Part shown: positions 44,926 through 55,237 of the stretch, one piece after another | Position numbering within the stretch: the stretch's first letter is position 1 | How the letters are laid out: the number at the start of each line of letters is the position of its first letter | Assembly (NCBI GenBank): GCA_003008705.1 | Contig: PDUO01000019.1 | Span: 740,552 to 804,551 of the forward strand | Length of the DNA stretch: 64,000 bases | Reading direction: 5' to 3' | Source of the DNA: Pezicula radicicola | Lineage: Eukaryota; Ascomycota; Leotiomycetes; Helotiales; Dermateaceae | Notes under the pieces: model-generated | What the model was told of the DNA's origin: nothing | Databases searched by the model: none | The model's input: only the letters and a program-made list of their open reading frames with translations | Program-made: the position numbers and the translations under genes

Positions 44926-45366
44926 TCATGCTGCTGATTATGACCATTTGTGTATGCTCATCTACTCTTCTGCCGTCTGCTCTATGGCAGAGTAAGGAGG
45001 TGACCAGGAAATTTGGTTCAGCGTTCCACTAAAACGACGTGTGCATTTTTTGGAAAGTGGCCAAGCTTCTAGAAATTCTTGAGACAACCCCAGTACAGCC
45101 GCAAGCCACAGAAGGCATTCATCGGGCTCCCGAAACTCACCAGGTACGACCGAAGGAAGAGCTGAACCACGAGTAGATATGTTAAATCCTTAGTAGGTCT
45201 AGTCATGTTGGCCAAGAGCCAATCATGCCAAACGTGGTCCTATTGTCGTCCTCACAGGCTTTCGTTGAACGATGATCGTGAAATGCCTCAAGAAGCGCTG
45301 CCTTCTGGTACCAAAATTGCTAATTCTATCGTTATTTACCAGGGTAGATTGTAATTGGCAAGTGGC
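44926..45366. other. Intergenic, nothing recognised
   Basis: About 440 bases with no supportable gene or repeat. Confidence 0.4.
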
Positions 45367-45487
45367 AAGATGGTCTAAGGCTTGCGATCATTGTCGGCGA
45401 CGCCGAGTTGAACGTCGGAAGAGGAGACACCGGACCACGGCCTGGCACCCCAACACCGAAAGTTGTCAACGATCTGGGACCAGGTGA
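45367..45487 (+). pseudogene. Zn2Cys6 zinc-cluster relic
   Basis: One frame reads RWSKACDHCRRRRVERRKRR. The start KACDHCRRRRV is the classic first half of a binuclear zinc cluster, but the third Cys is Arg (CGT instead of TGT) and the second half is missing or out of frame. It is probably a degraded regulator fragment. Confidence 0.4.
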
Positions 45488-45976
45488 CTGAGTGAAGCGT
45501 TGGTTGTTGCTCGAGGTGAAGGGGTGTCGGTAAAGGTTGGGTATATGCTGTCTTCGACAGAGGAGAACTTATTGGCCTCGAATAACCCACCAACTACATC
45601 CGCATTATATCCATAGGTCCATACTCTCACCTCTAGGATATCTCTGAATTGCATCCTCCCTTTTGTGCTTTCCCTCAGATACTGGTTCTACTCCCCTAAC
45701 ACCAACTAGCTTCTATTTCTTTCCCTTCGGCCAAGGACTCGAAGGCCACAGGAAGTCCTTCTCCTCAATATCGGCAAAGGCAATCTATTCTATCCACATT
45801 ACAACGACGAGAATGTGAAGGTGAAGCAGGTGGTTTGATCGAATCGCGTATTGAAGATTGTCTACATTGAATAAACAGCTAGGGAAAAAGTATACATTGG
45901 CATTAGTAGGCAACAAGAGGGGAGAGTGTTTTGTTAGTATAGCCGGCTTGAGGCCTTGGCTTGCAATATAGAAATT
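45488..45976. other. Intergenic, 3' flank of the NCS1 gene
   Basis: About 490 bases; no gene recognised. Confidence 0.4.
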
Positions 45977-47654
45977 CTACCGTTTCAAGAACTTGATCTC
46001 CATCGGCCGTAAGATGATATACCCAAATGCCGCAAGGGTAAACCCCATTTCGAAGGCAACATCTCCGCCGTATGGAGCCCGCCCAGCTGCTAATGCAATA
46101 GGCCCGACGAACCATGACTGACTCATGCTAAGCACCACGCCAGCAACACCACAGCAAAACGCCCCGACTGCAGCGAAGCCGGGGGGTAGCTGGCTAGGTT
46201 GGTCATAATTTTCAACTCGATAGCCAGCGAATCCTCTCTTAAAGAGGAAGTGGTCCGTGATAGCTATGCCCTCGTAGATCGCCAGCCAATACCCGATGAC
46301 ATTCATACAGTTCTGAAGGAGAGTCTCAAAGTGCGAGAAGCTTGGGATGGCGATGCCGACGTAAATACAAACGCCGATGAATGTCCAGAAGAACCGGGGT
46401 ATACGGCGGGTACGGCGGGTCAGGACCTGAAGGCTTAGGGCGAGCGAGTAGAGATTTGGGCAGTCGCTGGCGATAGTAGAGAGAGCGAAGATGATTAGAC
46501 AAAAACTGCCGAATTTCCCGAGATGGGGGTAGAGGATGGCGCATAGAAGGCCCCCAATTCCGGACGCGTCATATCCGACCTTATAGGCATTCTCTCCATT
46601 GTTGAGGCTTGTAGCAGAAATGACGGCCACCCCAAGCATCTGCGAAAATAGGAGAGGGAAGGCCATGCCTAGCCAGGCCGAAAGGAACATCTTCCACTGG
46701 CGTTGGTTAGATGGCTGGTATACTGTGTAATCGGCGGCATAGCTAGCCCAAGCAGTTGCGAAGCCAAACACAACGGAACCAAAAGAGAGGACTTTCCCCA
46801 TTTCTGAAGTTCCCCCTTCCATTGGGAGATTAATGAAGTCGCCAGTGTTCGCAAAAACTCCGAGCACTAACATGAACACGATAAATGTAGGGATCCAGCT
46901 CCAGGTTGCATAGAGATGGACAAGTTTGTATCCAAAAAGGCTGATAAGAAACGTGCAAAGGGCGATAGCGATGATTGCGGCAAAGCCAGGAACATTCGGG
47001 TTAACAGTTTGGATAAGTTGTGCACCCACTATAACGTTAACTGCCGACCAGCCAATGCATTCGAGGATATTGAGGAAAGCAACTACAGCCTGCCATTAGC
47101 TACTCAACCGATAGCTCTGTTTCGAAAGCGAAGTAGAGTCTCACTTACTAAGTTTAGCGCCGTGCCAGCCGAACCAAAACCTGGACAGGACCATCTGACG
47201 CAAGCCAAAGATGGGACCAAAGCAAGAGAAGTAGCACGTCGGAGTCACACCGAGTAGGTTGAAAAAGAGGACGACGAGAAGGGCATCAGCAAAGCCCAAT
47301 TCAAACTGAGATTTTGCCAGGACGCCGATGGCAAAGGAGCTGACGACCATATTTATAGCTAGCCAATGCAGAGAAGATCAGATAGGTCTGCAGCAAGTCT
47401 GGGGTAAGGGGAACAGCACATACGATAATTCCAATACTCAAGTACGACGCTTCCGTCCGCTCATTTTCGGGGATACGCTCAATGCCTCGTTGTTCGATCC
47501 TCAATTTTCCCGCCAACCTCAGCGCTCTTGCATAAAACGACTCGCCCTGCTCCAAGTTCTCCTCGGCTACGACATAATCTTCTTTACTATCAGATGGCTG
47601 GCTGACCAGCGGGGTTGGCTGCCTCTCGATATCGAAATTTTCCTCGGGGCTCAT
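45977..47654 (-). CDS. NCS1 purine-cytosine permease (Fcy2/FcyB-like)
   Basis: A plasma-membrane H+ symporter for cytosine and purines. From ATG 47654 it has an acidic cytosolic N-terminus, then GIERIPENERTEASYLSIGI, the NCS1 entry motif. The core reads SSFAIGVLAKSQFELGF, FFNLLGVTPTCYFSCFGPIFGLRQMVLSRFWFG, NILECIGWSAVNVIVGAQLI, ASYAADYTVYQP and MNVIGYWLAIYEGIAITDHF. It ends KFLKR at 45977. The exon 2/3 join is clean if the acceptor is ctgtag (giving KLIAFLN; donor GTAAGT). The exon 1/2 join is not: the strong GTATGT donor is phase 0, while the following exon (INMVVSSF after gctag) needs phase 1, and the expected WLA residues lie inside the presumed intron. Either a weak splice site is used or there is a small indel. 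Confidence 0.85.
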
Positions 47655-48089
47655 CTTGCGTGCTGAATAAGAGGATTAAACAACACCGTCCACCAGAAGT
47701 AGAAAATCAAGTGCTAGAGAGCAAGACGGGGAAACTTCTTTTAATAGGTGTTGTTGCGACAGATTACTGTACCACTTAATGCGGAAAGCACAATCAAGGA
47801 GCTAGAATCTGCCTTTGGTCAGCCGAATAGGTGGTGTCAACGGTTGTTGGCACGTAGTAGAGCTCTCAATTCCTAGGCAGAAATTTCTTTTCGAGTGTTT
47901 CCATTAGCAGAACTCCACAATCCACAATTTCCGCGTGACATCCAGATAAAGGAAGTAAGATAATACAGGGTCCTGAGATAAAGCTAGCCCTTATAGTACT
48001 AGTGTACCTCAAAATATGGGTCAACAAAAAGATGATTGGAGTGTTCGGAACTGAAGCCGATTTCGAACTTTACTATATCCTTCCTATAG
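47655..48089. other. Intergenic, promoter of the NCS1 gene
   Basis: About 430 bases. No gene or repeat recognised. Confidence 0.4.
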
Positions 48090-48370
48090 TTTATATGTTT
48101 TTTTAACGTATACAGAAGTATATACTTTAGTAGGTTTTAAATTTTAAAGTAAAATAATTTAGTAGTTTATTTTATAATATATAAAGAAAAGAAGGAATTT
48201 TATTGTTTTTATATAAATACTACCTCTTTATACCCTTTATACTATACTTCTTATTATTTCTCTATTGTTTCTTAACTAATTAGCTTAAAATTTTATATAA
48301 TTACTTCTTTTTACTTCTTTTTATCTATTAATAAATTTATTTTTTATTTTCGAAGTAGTCTAAGCACCGA
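48090..48370. other. Extreme AT-rich island
   Basis: About 280 bases of almost pure A/T text (many tttata, aaattt and taatta words) with abrupt edges against mixed-composition DNA. The texture is that expected of heavily RIP-mutated repeat DNA. No element can be named. Confidence 0.5.
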
Positions 48371-48425
48371 AAAGTACAGAGGTAAGGCAAGGCACTGTAA
48401 AGAATTAGCAACTAACAATATTATA

Positions 48426-48602
48426 TGTTGGGATCACCAGGGTGAGTATACTCATTAGAATATAGGTAGAACTGAATAGTATTGTAATAACTTGATTAAT
48501 AGATTGATGATACGGAACAGAAACGAATGCTACGATATAAGTAGTCCTCGGCTACTTGGCTCGCTTACGGAACCTTGATGGTTCCGTACTATATTCCCAG
48601 CA
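48426..48602. mobile_element. Solo LTR (177 bp) with 5-bp target duplication TTATA
   Basis: The element begins TGTTGGGATCACC and ends TATTCCCAGCA, the TG...CA and near-inverted terminal sequence of Ty1/copia-like LTRs. TTATA lies on both sides (48421-48425 and 48603-48607). The uninterrupted target (one TTATA in the same flanking sequence) is preserved at 42547-42584. No internal retrotransposon sequence adjoins it, so it is a solo LTR or a tiny LTR-type element. Confidence 0.85.
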
Positions 48603-48607
48603 TTATA

Positions 48608-48973
48608 TATCCTTAAACTATATATTAATCTTTTTTGCTAATTTAGTTAGGTAGTTATAGGCCCTAGTATACCTCAGCAACTAGGTAATGTCTAACTGTG
48701 TTCGCTTCAGAATGCGTGTCAATCAACTTTGCTTGTCGATATTTTCCCCGTTACTCAGGTCCTTTCGCTCGAGGTCTTATGATAGGTATGGTATGCCAAC
48801 CACTAAGTGGTCAATGGCGATAGATGATCCTATACTAAAAAGAGATTAAGGTCCCGAGGGCAACTGCCAACGGTGACGAGGGAGCTGGTCCTGCCAGCCA
48901 GGAACCGAACATTGTCAAGTACGAAGCCTTATCCTGGCGATGAGGAGATGAGGCCAACGGCAAATACGCCGTT
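48608..48973. other. Upstream region of the HET gene with lost 5' coding
   Basis: From 48839 the HET reading frame is already open (PRATANGDEGAGPASQEPNIV, then KYEALSWR) until a TGA at 48941-48943. This text fits the start of a HET domain (YEALSWxWG). So the ancestral start was probably upstream and has been cut off, or is reached by unseen splicing. Confidence 0.5.
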
Positions 48974-51661
48974 ATGATCCACAAGGATGGCGTCCTTTAC
49001 CGAAAACGTGCGTCGGAAACCCTCGGGTTGGCACTCAAATATCTCAGGTTTGAGAGGGAACGTCTCCTTTGGATAGACGCTCTCTGTATCAACCAAGATG
49101 ACCACGATGAGCGCAGTTCTCAAGTTGCAATGACGTCACTGGTCTATACTGCGGCGGAGAAGGCCTGTGTGTGGCTCGGCGAAGACGACGATGAAAGCAC
49201 GATGGCAATCAAATTCATCCGGGAAGAAATCAATCAGCTCAAAGATTTCGATAGTCTTTGCACACAAAAGCAGCATGCTCCAAAATGGCGATCCCTTCTC
49301 GTTTTAATGCAACGCCCCTGGTTCTCCCGTAGATGGGTAGTTCAGGAGATTGTGCTAGCCAAGAAGGCAACCGTGTATTGCGGACCCGACAAGATAGAAT
49401 GGCTAGAGCTGGCAATCGCAGTTGAGCTCTTCGTCGAGGTCGAAACTGCCACCCATATGCTTTCAGAACTTATGAAAAAAGACGAGAAATTCACCCTCAT
49501 CCCAAATTGGTTCGAGCATATATCTGAACTGGGTGCAAGTCTTCTGGTAAATGCGACGGCGAGGGTCTATCGTGGCCCCGAACACAAAGATGGCACTTTA
49601 GCCACGCAAGGTGCATCGCGGAGAAGCTTGCTCAGTCTAGAGTATCTCGTGACTTCTCTTTCCATTTTCGACTGCGGGCGGCCACACGACTCCGTCTATG
49701 CCCTCATCGCGATTGCTAGAGATGCTCGTCCATTTGCGCCATCAGCGTCAATTGCAAGCACCGAAGAGATTCTGGTAACGGAGATCTGCTCACATTTCGT
49801 GGAAGAGAAACCTTATGCGCTCGACTACAACACTCCGTATCCCGATGTCTGTAGAGACTTCACTCAGTTCTGTATTGAACGTTGCGCTAGTATTGATAGG
49901 GTCCAGGCTCTTGACATTCTGTGCCGACCATGGGCTAAAGACTGGCTGCCCGGCGAAGTCATCCCCCAGAACCAGAAAGTCAAAGAGTATCCCAAGGAGC
50001 GACTTATGAAACGTGAGGAACCATGGTCCATTCAAATCAAGGCTGGCAAGTTGAGAGAAGAGCTAGCGAAACCTGGAGTTGATGGGGCCACCCACAACGA
50101 AAAGCTAGTTAGTCTTCTGAAGAAGATGAAGTCCAAAAAGCCCAACCTGGAAAAGTTCATCCTGGAAAATACTATCGCGACTATTCCCGCCGAACGTTTT
50201 GTGAAAATCCCTGATGACCGCGATTTTGAAATGTACTGGGCATACGCGAAGGAACAGAACCCAGTCTCTTCCATCATAGAGCAATGGTTCCCAGACCCAA
50301 AGAAGGGAGGCGAGGAGGCGACCAGGAAGGAAAAAACTAAGGTAGAACAACCGCCGGATGAGATACGAAAGGTGTCAAGCAGGAAAGTCCGAAAACCGGC
50401 AGAAAATCCTCAACCAAGCGCTGAGGAAAGCACTGAAAAGATTGATTGTCCCGAGGAAAAGGAACTTGGTTTGCCGTCTTGGGTCGCAAGGATTACGGCG
50501 GCGCCTTTCGACATATTTCCTCACCCAGGCATGGATATGGTGAAGATGGGGCGCAAAAACGCCGATCCATTAGTAGGCATCCCTCAGGACGGCCACAGAA
50601 ACTACAACGCAGGGCAGACGAAGAAAATCAACCTGGAGACTAGGCTGAGACTGAAATTCCGGAAACGTCCCCGGTGTCATCATTATAGCCTATACGTCAA
50701 GGGCTTTTGGCTTGACACGGTAAAATCTATGGCGCAAGTCTCTCAAGGCGGAGCCATACCAGGAGAATGGCTTGATCTGGCAGGCTGGCCAGAAGCTCGA
50801 AGGCCCCAAAGGCCTGGACAGACTCTCAAAGACCCGCCTCTTGAATTTTGGCGGACTCTTGTCGCAGATCGTGGGATGTTGGATCGAAATCCTCCGTATT
50901 ACTATGCTCGCGCATGCAAAGAGACAATCCTCAAAGGGGGTCTTCGCAGTGGTGCCGTGGATACAACGGCCCTAATATATAATGAGCGCAATTCTATCGT
51001 AGCTGAATTCTGTCGACGCGTCCAGGCGGTCATCTGGAACAGGGCACTGATCAAAACTGAGAAGGGGAACCTAGGCCTGGCGTCAGATAAAGTGCGGGTT
51101 GGTGACATGGTCTGCATCATCTATGGCTGTACGGTTCCGATCATATTACGAAGGAAGAAGTGGAAAAGCAAGAGGGAACATAAACTGGAGGAGTTTGAGG
51201 ACGGGGTGGAAGCTATGAAGAATTTGGTTCGGAAGTGCCAGAAAAACCGGGCCAGAAGAGCGCGCTGGGAGGACGCAAAGAAGACGACGGACGAGGAAAA
51301 GAAGGAAGTGCAGGACATCATCGACGAGACGAAAAGGTTCAATGAGAAAAATAAGAAGGAAGCGGAGGACTCGAGCGACGCCGAATCTACATATCCCTCG
51401 GACTATGACACTGAAGACTTAAGTGATACAGAAAGCGAGAAAGAGACAGGCCTTCACGCGGAAACCAGTACGGAAACCAGTACAGAAACTACTAGCACGG
51501 AAACAAAGCTGGGAGAAAGGCAGAATAAAGTGAATAGGCGGGACCCCTACCGATACTATGAGTTCTTCGGTGAGGCCTATATTCACGGAATGATGGATGG
51601 TGAGGCGGTGCGACAGAACTTTTACAAGCTCAAGCCGGACCATTTGTTTGAAATTAGGTAG
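48974..51661 (+). CDS. HET-domain protein (heterokaryon incompatibility type)
   Basis: A single exon of 895 codons from the first usable ATG. The N-terminus carries the second and third HET-domain blocks, LLWIDALCINQDDHDERSSQ near residue 32 and RPWFSRRWVVQEIVLAKKA near 113, and later SIFDCGRPHDSVYALIAIA. HET domains act in fungal non-self recognition and can trigger cell death; whether this one does is unknown. The first HET block (YEALSW) lies upstream, beyond an in-frame TGA at 48941-48943, so the protein as read is N-terminally truncated. The C-terminal third is highly charged, with predicted coiled coil (about 715-800), an acidic stretch and a TETS/TETT repeat near 845-865. It shares its 5' end with the relic at 42547. 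Confidence 0.85.
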   Translation: MIHKDGVLYRKRASETLGLALKYLRFERERLLWIDALCINQDDHDERSSQVAMTSLVYTAAEKACVWLGEDDDESTMAIKFIREEINQLKDFDSLCTQKQHAPKWRSLLVLMQRPWFSRRWVVQEIVLAKKATVYCGPDKIEWLELAIAVELFVEVETATHMLSELMKKDEKFTLIPNWFEHISELGASLLVNATARVYRGPEHKDGTLATQGASRRSLLSLEYLVTSLSIFDCGRPHDSVYALIAIARDARPFAPSASIASTEEILVTEICSHFVEEKPYALDYNTPYPDVCRDFTQFCIERCASIDRVQALDILCRPWAKDWLPGEVIPQNQKVKEYPKERLMKREEPWSIQIKAGKLREELAKPGVDGATHNEKLVSLLKKMKSKKPNLEKFILENTIATIPAERFVKIPDDRDFEMYWAYAKEQNPVSSIIEQWFPDPKKGGEEATRKEKTKVEQPPDEIRKVSSRKVRKPAENPQPSAEESTEKIDCPEEKELGLPSWVARITAAPFDIFPHPGMDMVKMGRKNADPLVGIPQDGHRNYNAGQTKKINLETRLRLKFRKRPRCHHYSLYVKGFWLDTVKSMAQVSQGGAIPGEWLDLAGWPEARRPQRPGQTLKDPPLEFWRTLVADRGMLDRNPPYYYARACKETILKGGLRSGAVDTTALIYNERNSIVAEFCRRVQAVIWNRALIKTEKGNLGLASDKVRVGDMVCIIYGCTVPIILRRKKWKSKREHKLEEFEDGVEAMKNLVRKCQKNRARRARWEDAKKTTDEEKKEVQDIIDETKRFNEKNKKEAEDSSDAESTYPSDYDTEDLSDTESEKETGLHAETSTETSTETTSTETKLGERQNKVNRRDPYRYYEFFGEAYIHGMMDGEAVRQNFYKLKPDHLFEIR

Positions 51662-52782
51662 ACGAGTAAGGTAGGTAAGCCGAGGAGGACTCGATTTCTT
51701 TCCTTCTGTGGCATAACATTAGCGTGGCATAACATTAGCATGGCTGAGATTCAAGTTGTGAGCTTCGTACTGTACTGTAGTGAACAGAAGATAGTGCTTG
51801 AACCTTAACCTTTTAGCTTTGCAAGGGAGAAGAAACATGTCCTTTGCGTTGTTTTAAGGTATTTGAGGGGTGATATGTTAAACGAGTGTATTGAGACGAT
51901 GGGTATATCGAGCATGGCTAACAAAGAGTTGAAATCTTTTTACGGTAGGTTGTGGAGGTGGACAACATATGTATGCGAGTAGCCATACAGTAATAAGAAA
52001 GTGAAGTCGATATTGACGGGTCCAGTCGAGCCAGTCCAAGGCGCGGCCGCTGGCTCCGTGGCAGGACTTCATCGCAATTCCAGATCAGCTACAGGGTATG
52101 AATTTGCAAGACGGAGGACGGCTGAACACATTAGAAATCATTTGAGCTTTTGTACTTGTAGTTTAACCGCATACATTGAACTGAGTTCTCAGTGCTTTGA
52201 ACGAAAAAGGTGGAATAAGATCACTTGTTTAATCACGTGACTACACACTTCTTACTACCCAAGAACATAAGTTAAATGACATAGCCTTGTAGAGCAGACA
52301 TGAAAAATTAAGGGAGATTCTAGGCTAGTTTTGTGACAATTGGTGTCAGAGTCACGTGTGAAGTCAACCCATCAGCGAAAAAGAAAAGTTGTTCCTGTCA
52401 AACCAATAAATCTCGAGTCCAGACCTGTGTTGGAGAACTTAGGGAGATTCGGATGTCCCAATATGGATTCCGGCTTCCAGGTTCGAAGAGCTGTTCGTTG
52501 ATGATTGAGCAGACTAGCAGACCACATCGGTTGGCTCCAAATTCCCCACGCTTGTATGATGCGGGGATACGACCGCGAGACGCGCAATGAAAGACATCTC
52601 CAGGTTATCTCCAGAGTCTCCAGAGTCAGGAGTGCATGATGGGGCACGCTAGATGATTCGGGACGGCGCAGGCAACGCGCCACGCTCAACAAACTAAGGT
52701 AGTCCATATGTCTGGAGTAAAATACCGAGACGCTCCTCCGCGTCTCGAGTCCTGGTAGGAGTATTGCTTCACGGTCTTTGGT
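51662..52782. other. Intergenic
   Basis: About 1.1 kb. Near 51709-51745 a 17-base unit (tggcataacattagcgt/a) is directly duplicated. A reverse-strand 144-codon frame at 52372-52806 overlaps the next gene's start and is judged chance. No gene is supported. Confidence 0.4.
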
Positions 52783-55124
52783 ATGACGGATACACACGCT
52801 GAGCAAGAACGGGACGTGGCTGCACCAGCCATGTCAGGTCATACTAACTCGGGTACTACGACGGTGCAGAGAAAGAAAGCACCTCGGAAATCAAGAGGTA
52901 AAGGACTTAGAACAAAAACTGGCTGGTACTTGTTGTCCCTTTTTTGAGGCGACCATAATGGATAGCTGACAATGCCTCTTAACGCAGTATCACGTGCCGT
53001 AAGAGGCACAAGAAGTGCAATGAAGCTTTACCAGCATGTGGCAATTGTGCCTCGACAGGACGTACTTGCATTTGGCCTGACCAGGTTGAGACCCAACGGC
53101 AATTGGAGGTCGACACCAATTCTGAAGAGCCATTTGACAAATCACGGGATCCTAACGACCGTGGAGCGTCAACTCCAATGAATGAAGACCTCAATCAGTA
53201 TCTTGCCTCAGAGGAAATTAGTCAGTCTCATCCTCAAATTACTTCGCCCTTTGCCAATCATGTTTCTCCAAGTGATACCGTTGGCTCCGAGTTTCTCAGT
53301 GCCGATCTCGCCTCAGTGAGATGGCTAGATCTGCTTGCTGCCGATGCATTGCAAGCCAACAGAGGTTTTACTCGACCTTCATCACCCTTGATAGATGAGG
53401 ATTCACTTGCCTCTCTTTCAACTTCAGTAAATGTCTCGGAAATAGCTACAAATGCCTTTTCTCATACCGAGAAGAACGCAGCTGCTGAGGCGAGCTTTCC
53501 TTGGCAATTGGACAAAGATATAGTTTTACAGAACTCGGAAGTCCATATTTTTCGTAACTTTGTCGAGCGTGCTTCGCTATGGGTAAGCTCTCCTTCTTAT
53601 ACTAGTTAGAAACACTTTATTGATAAGACTTATCTGTTCGGTAGCTCGACTTATTTGATCCAGAAAACCACTTCTCGGTCTACACATTACGGCTTGCGGT
53701 AAGCCTGAATTCTGATCAAAGAAAACTTTGAATTGCATGGCTTATCAATCCTTCTAGCTGCGAAACACAGGTCTCATGAAAGCCATCTTAGCTCTGTCTG
53801 CACAGCATCTTTCGCGACAGAATCCCAGGAATAGTTTGGAGCATCCCGCCGATCCGAATTTAGCTATACAATATTATTATGAGACCTTGCATTATGTTCA
53901 AACGGCACTTCAATTCAATAGCTATGCACATTCCGAAGAACTACTTGTAACAGCATTGATCATTTCAACATATGAGATGCTCAATGAGTCTGATAGTGGA
54001 TGGCAACGTCATTTAAAGGGGGTATTCTGGATCCAACGTTCACAAGATGTCAATGGAGGATCTGGAGGTATTAGACAAGCAGTCTGGTGGGCATGGCTAC
54101 GACAAGATGTCTGGGCAGCTTTCCGAGAACGGCGGAAGTGTCTTAGTTTTTGGAGACCTGTGAAAGACTACCCAAAATTGTCGCAGTCTGAACTTGTGCT
54201 ACGGGTTACGTATTTATTCTCTCAAGTTGTGAACTATTGTGCCGAGCCTAGTACAGTCGTCCCCCAGGAGTCTGTACAGCAAAGGATTGACTGCGCTGAT
54301 GAGCTTCTTGCTATGCTGGACCGATGGAAGAGCTTCTTGGGCGGTAACTTTAAATCTCTGCCAGTCGCTAAGAATGGCAGTAGTTTCCAGCCTCTATGGA
54401 TACACCCGCCGCAACTAGGTAATCACAACGCCTACATTTGTGGTGGGTTTTGCTGACCGTATTTCAGGCGTTGCGCTGCAGATATTTTCATTTGCTAAGA
54501 TATTGTTAACCCTTCATCGCCCAGCCACATCAGGCTTCAATTCTTATTTGAAAGTCCAGGTAAGAATTAGAGATTCCACGTTGCGTACATCTGAACTTGG
54601 CAACGTCGTACTGTACAAGAGCAGCGTTGACAGACTCATCGACAGAAATCACTATCCGACGCAATCGCCATCATTTGCGGCATTGCGATGGAATTAAGAG
54701 ACGAGGGGTGTCAAATCCTGTCAGCACAGTGTCTTTATGGAGGTACGTAAAGCGTAACATTTAGTCATATTTCAAGAAGAATCTTGCAGATTCATGAACT
54801 TAGAAAGCGTCCATTGGCTGTATTCATAGACTGAACTCCTTGAGGTACTTTCTTGACTACTCTACAAAATCACTATGCCTGTGAACAAGTTTGTGCCAGC
54901 CGCACGTTTCCCTAGATAAATCATTCTAATGCTGTACGTAGCTAACATGCTAGATAGCTGGACTTTGCGTCCAAGACACGATCCAACGAAATGAGATCAT
55001 TTCACTAATCAGTGCTTGCGAAGCACGAACGGGATGGCCGATGTCCACCCTTATCGATGATATTCGTCAAGAATGGAAAAAGGGAGATTCAGATGAAGGC
55101 AAAGAAGCTCAATTATTAACTTAA
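52783..55124 (+). CDS. Zn2Cys6 transcription factor with fungal_trans_2-type domain
   Basis: A nuclear regulator. Exon 1 (52783-52925) ends within the first Cys codon of the cluster (RTKTG then C). Exon 2 from 52988 continues ITCRKRHKKC and CGNCASTGRTC, giving spacing 2-6-6-2-6. Other exons follow with good junctions (WLDLFDPENHFSVYTLRLA, LRNTGLMKAILALSAQHL, then YETLHYVQTALQF and TALIISTYEMLNESDSGWQRH). This is the layout of the large fungal_trans_2 regulator family. The final exons read KSLSDAIAIICGIAMEL and AGLCVQDTIQRNEIISLISA, ending at 55124. It is convergent with an MFS transporter and near an SDR, so it probably controls that small module. The inducer is unknown. Confidence 0.87.
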
Positions 55125-55237
55125 TTCAGGCGCTTCGACTGCTATCCCTTCGCAAGGACCTCTTCTACAACGAACTTGGAACTCCCGAACCAACTTGACT
55201 CCGAGTCTATATACAATTCTGCATCCCTCGGTCCCCT

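Noticed and set aside
52372..52806. Reverse-strand 144-codon frame overlapping the start of the regulator gene
   Set aside because: No family features, and it overlaps the well-supported ATG of the Zn2Cys6 gene.
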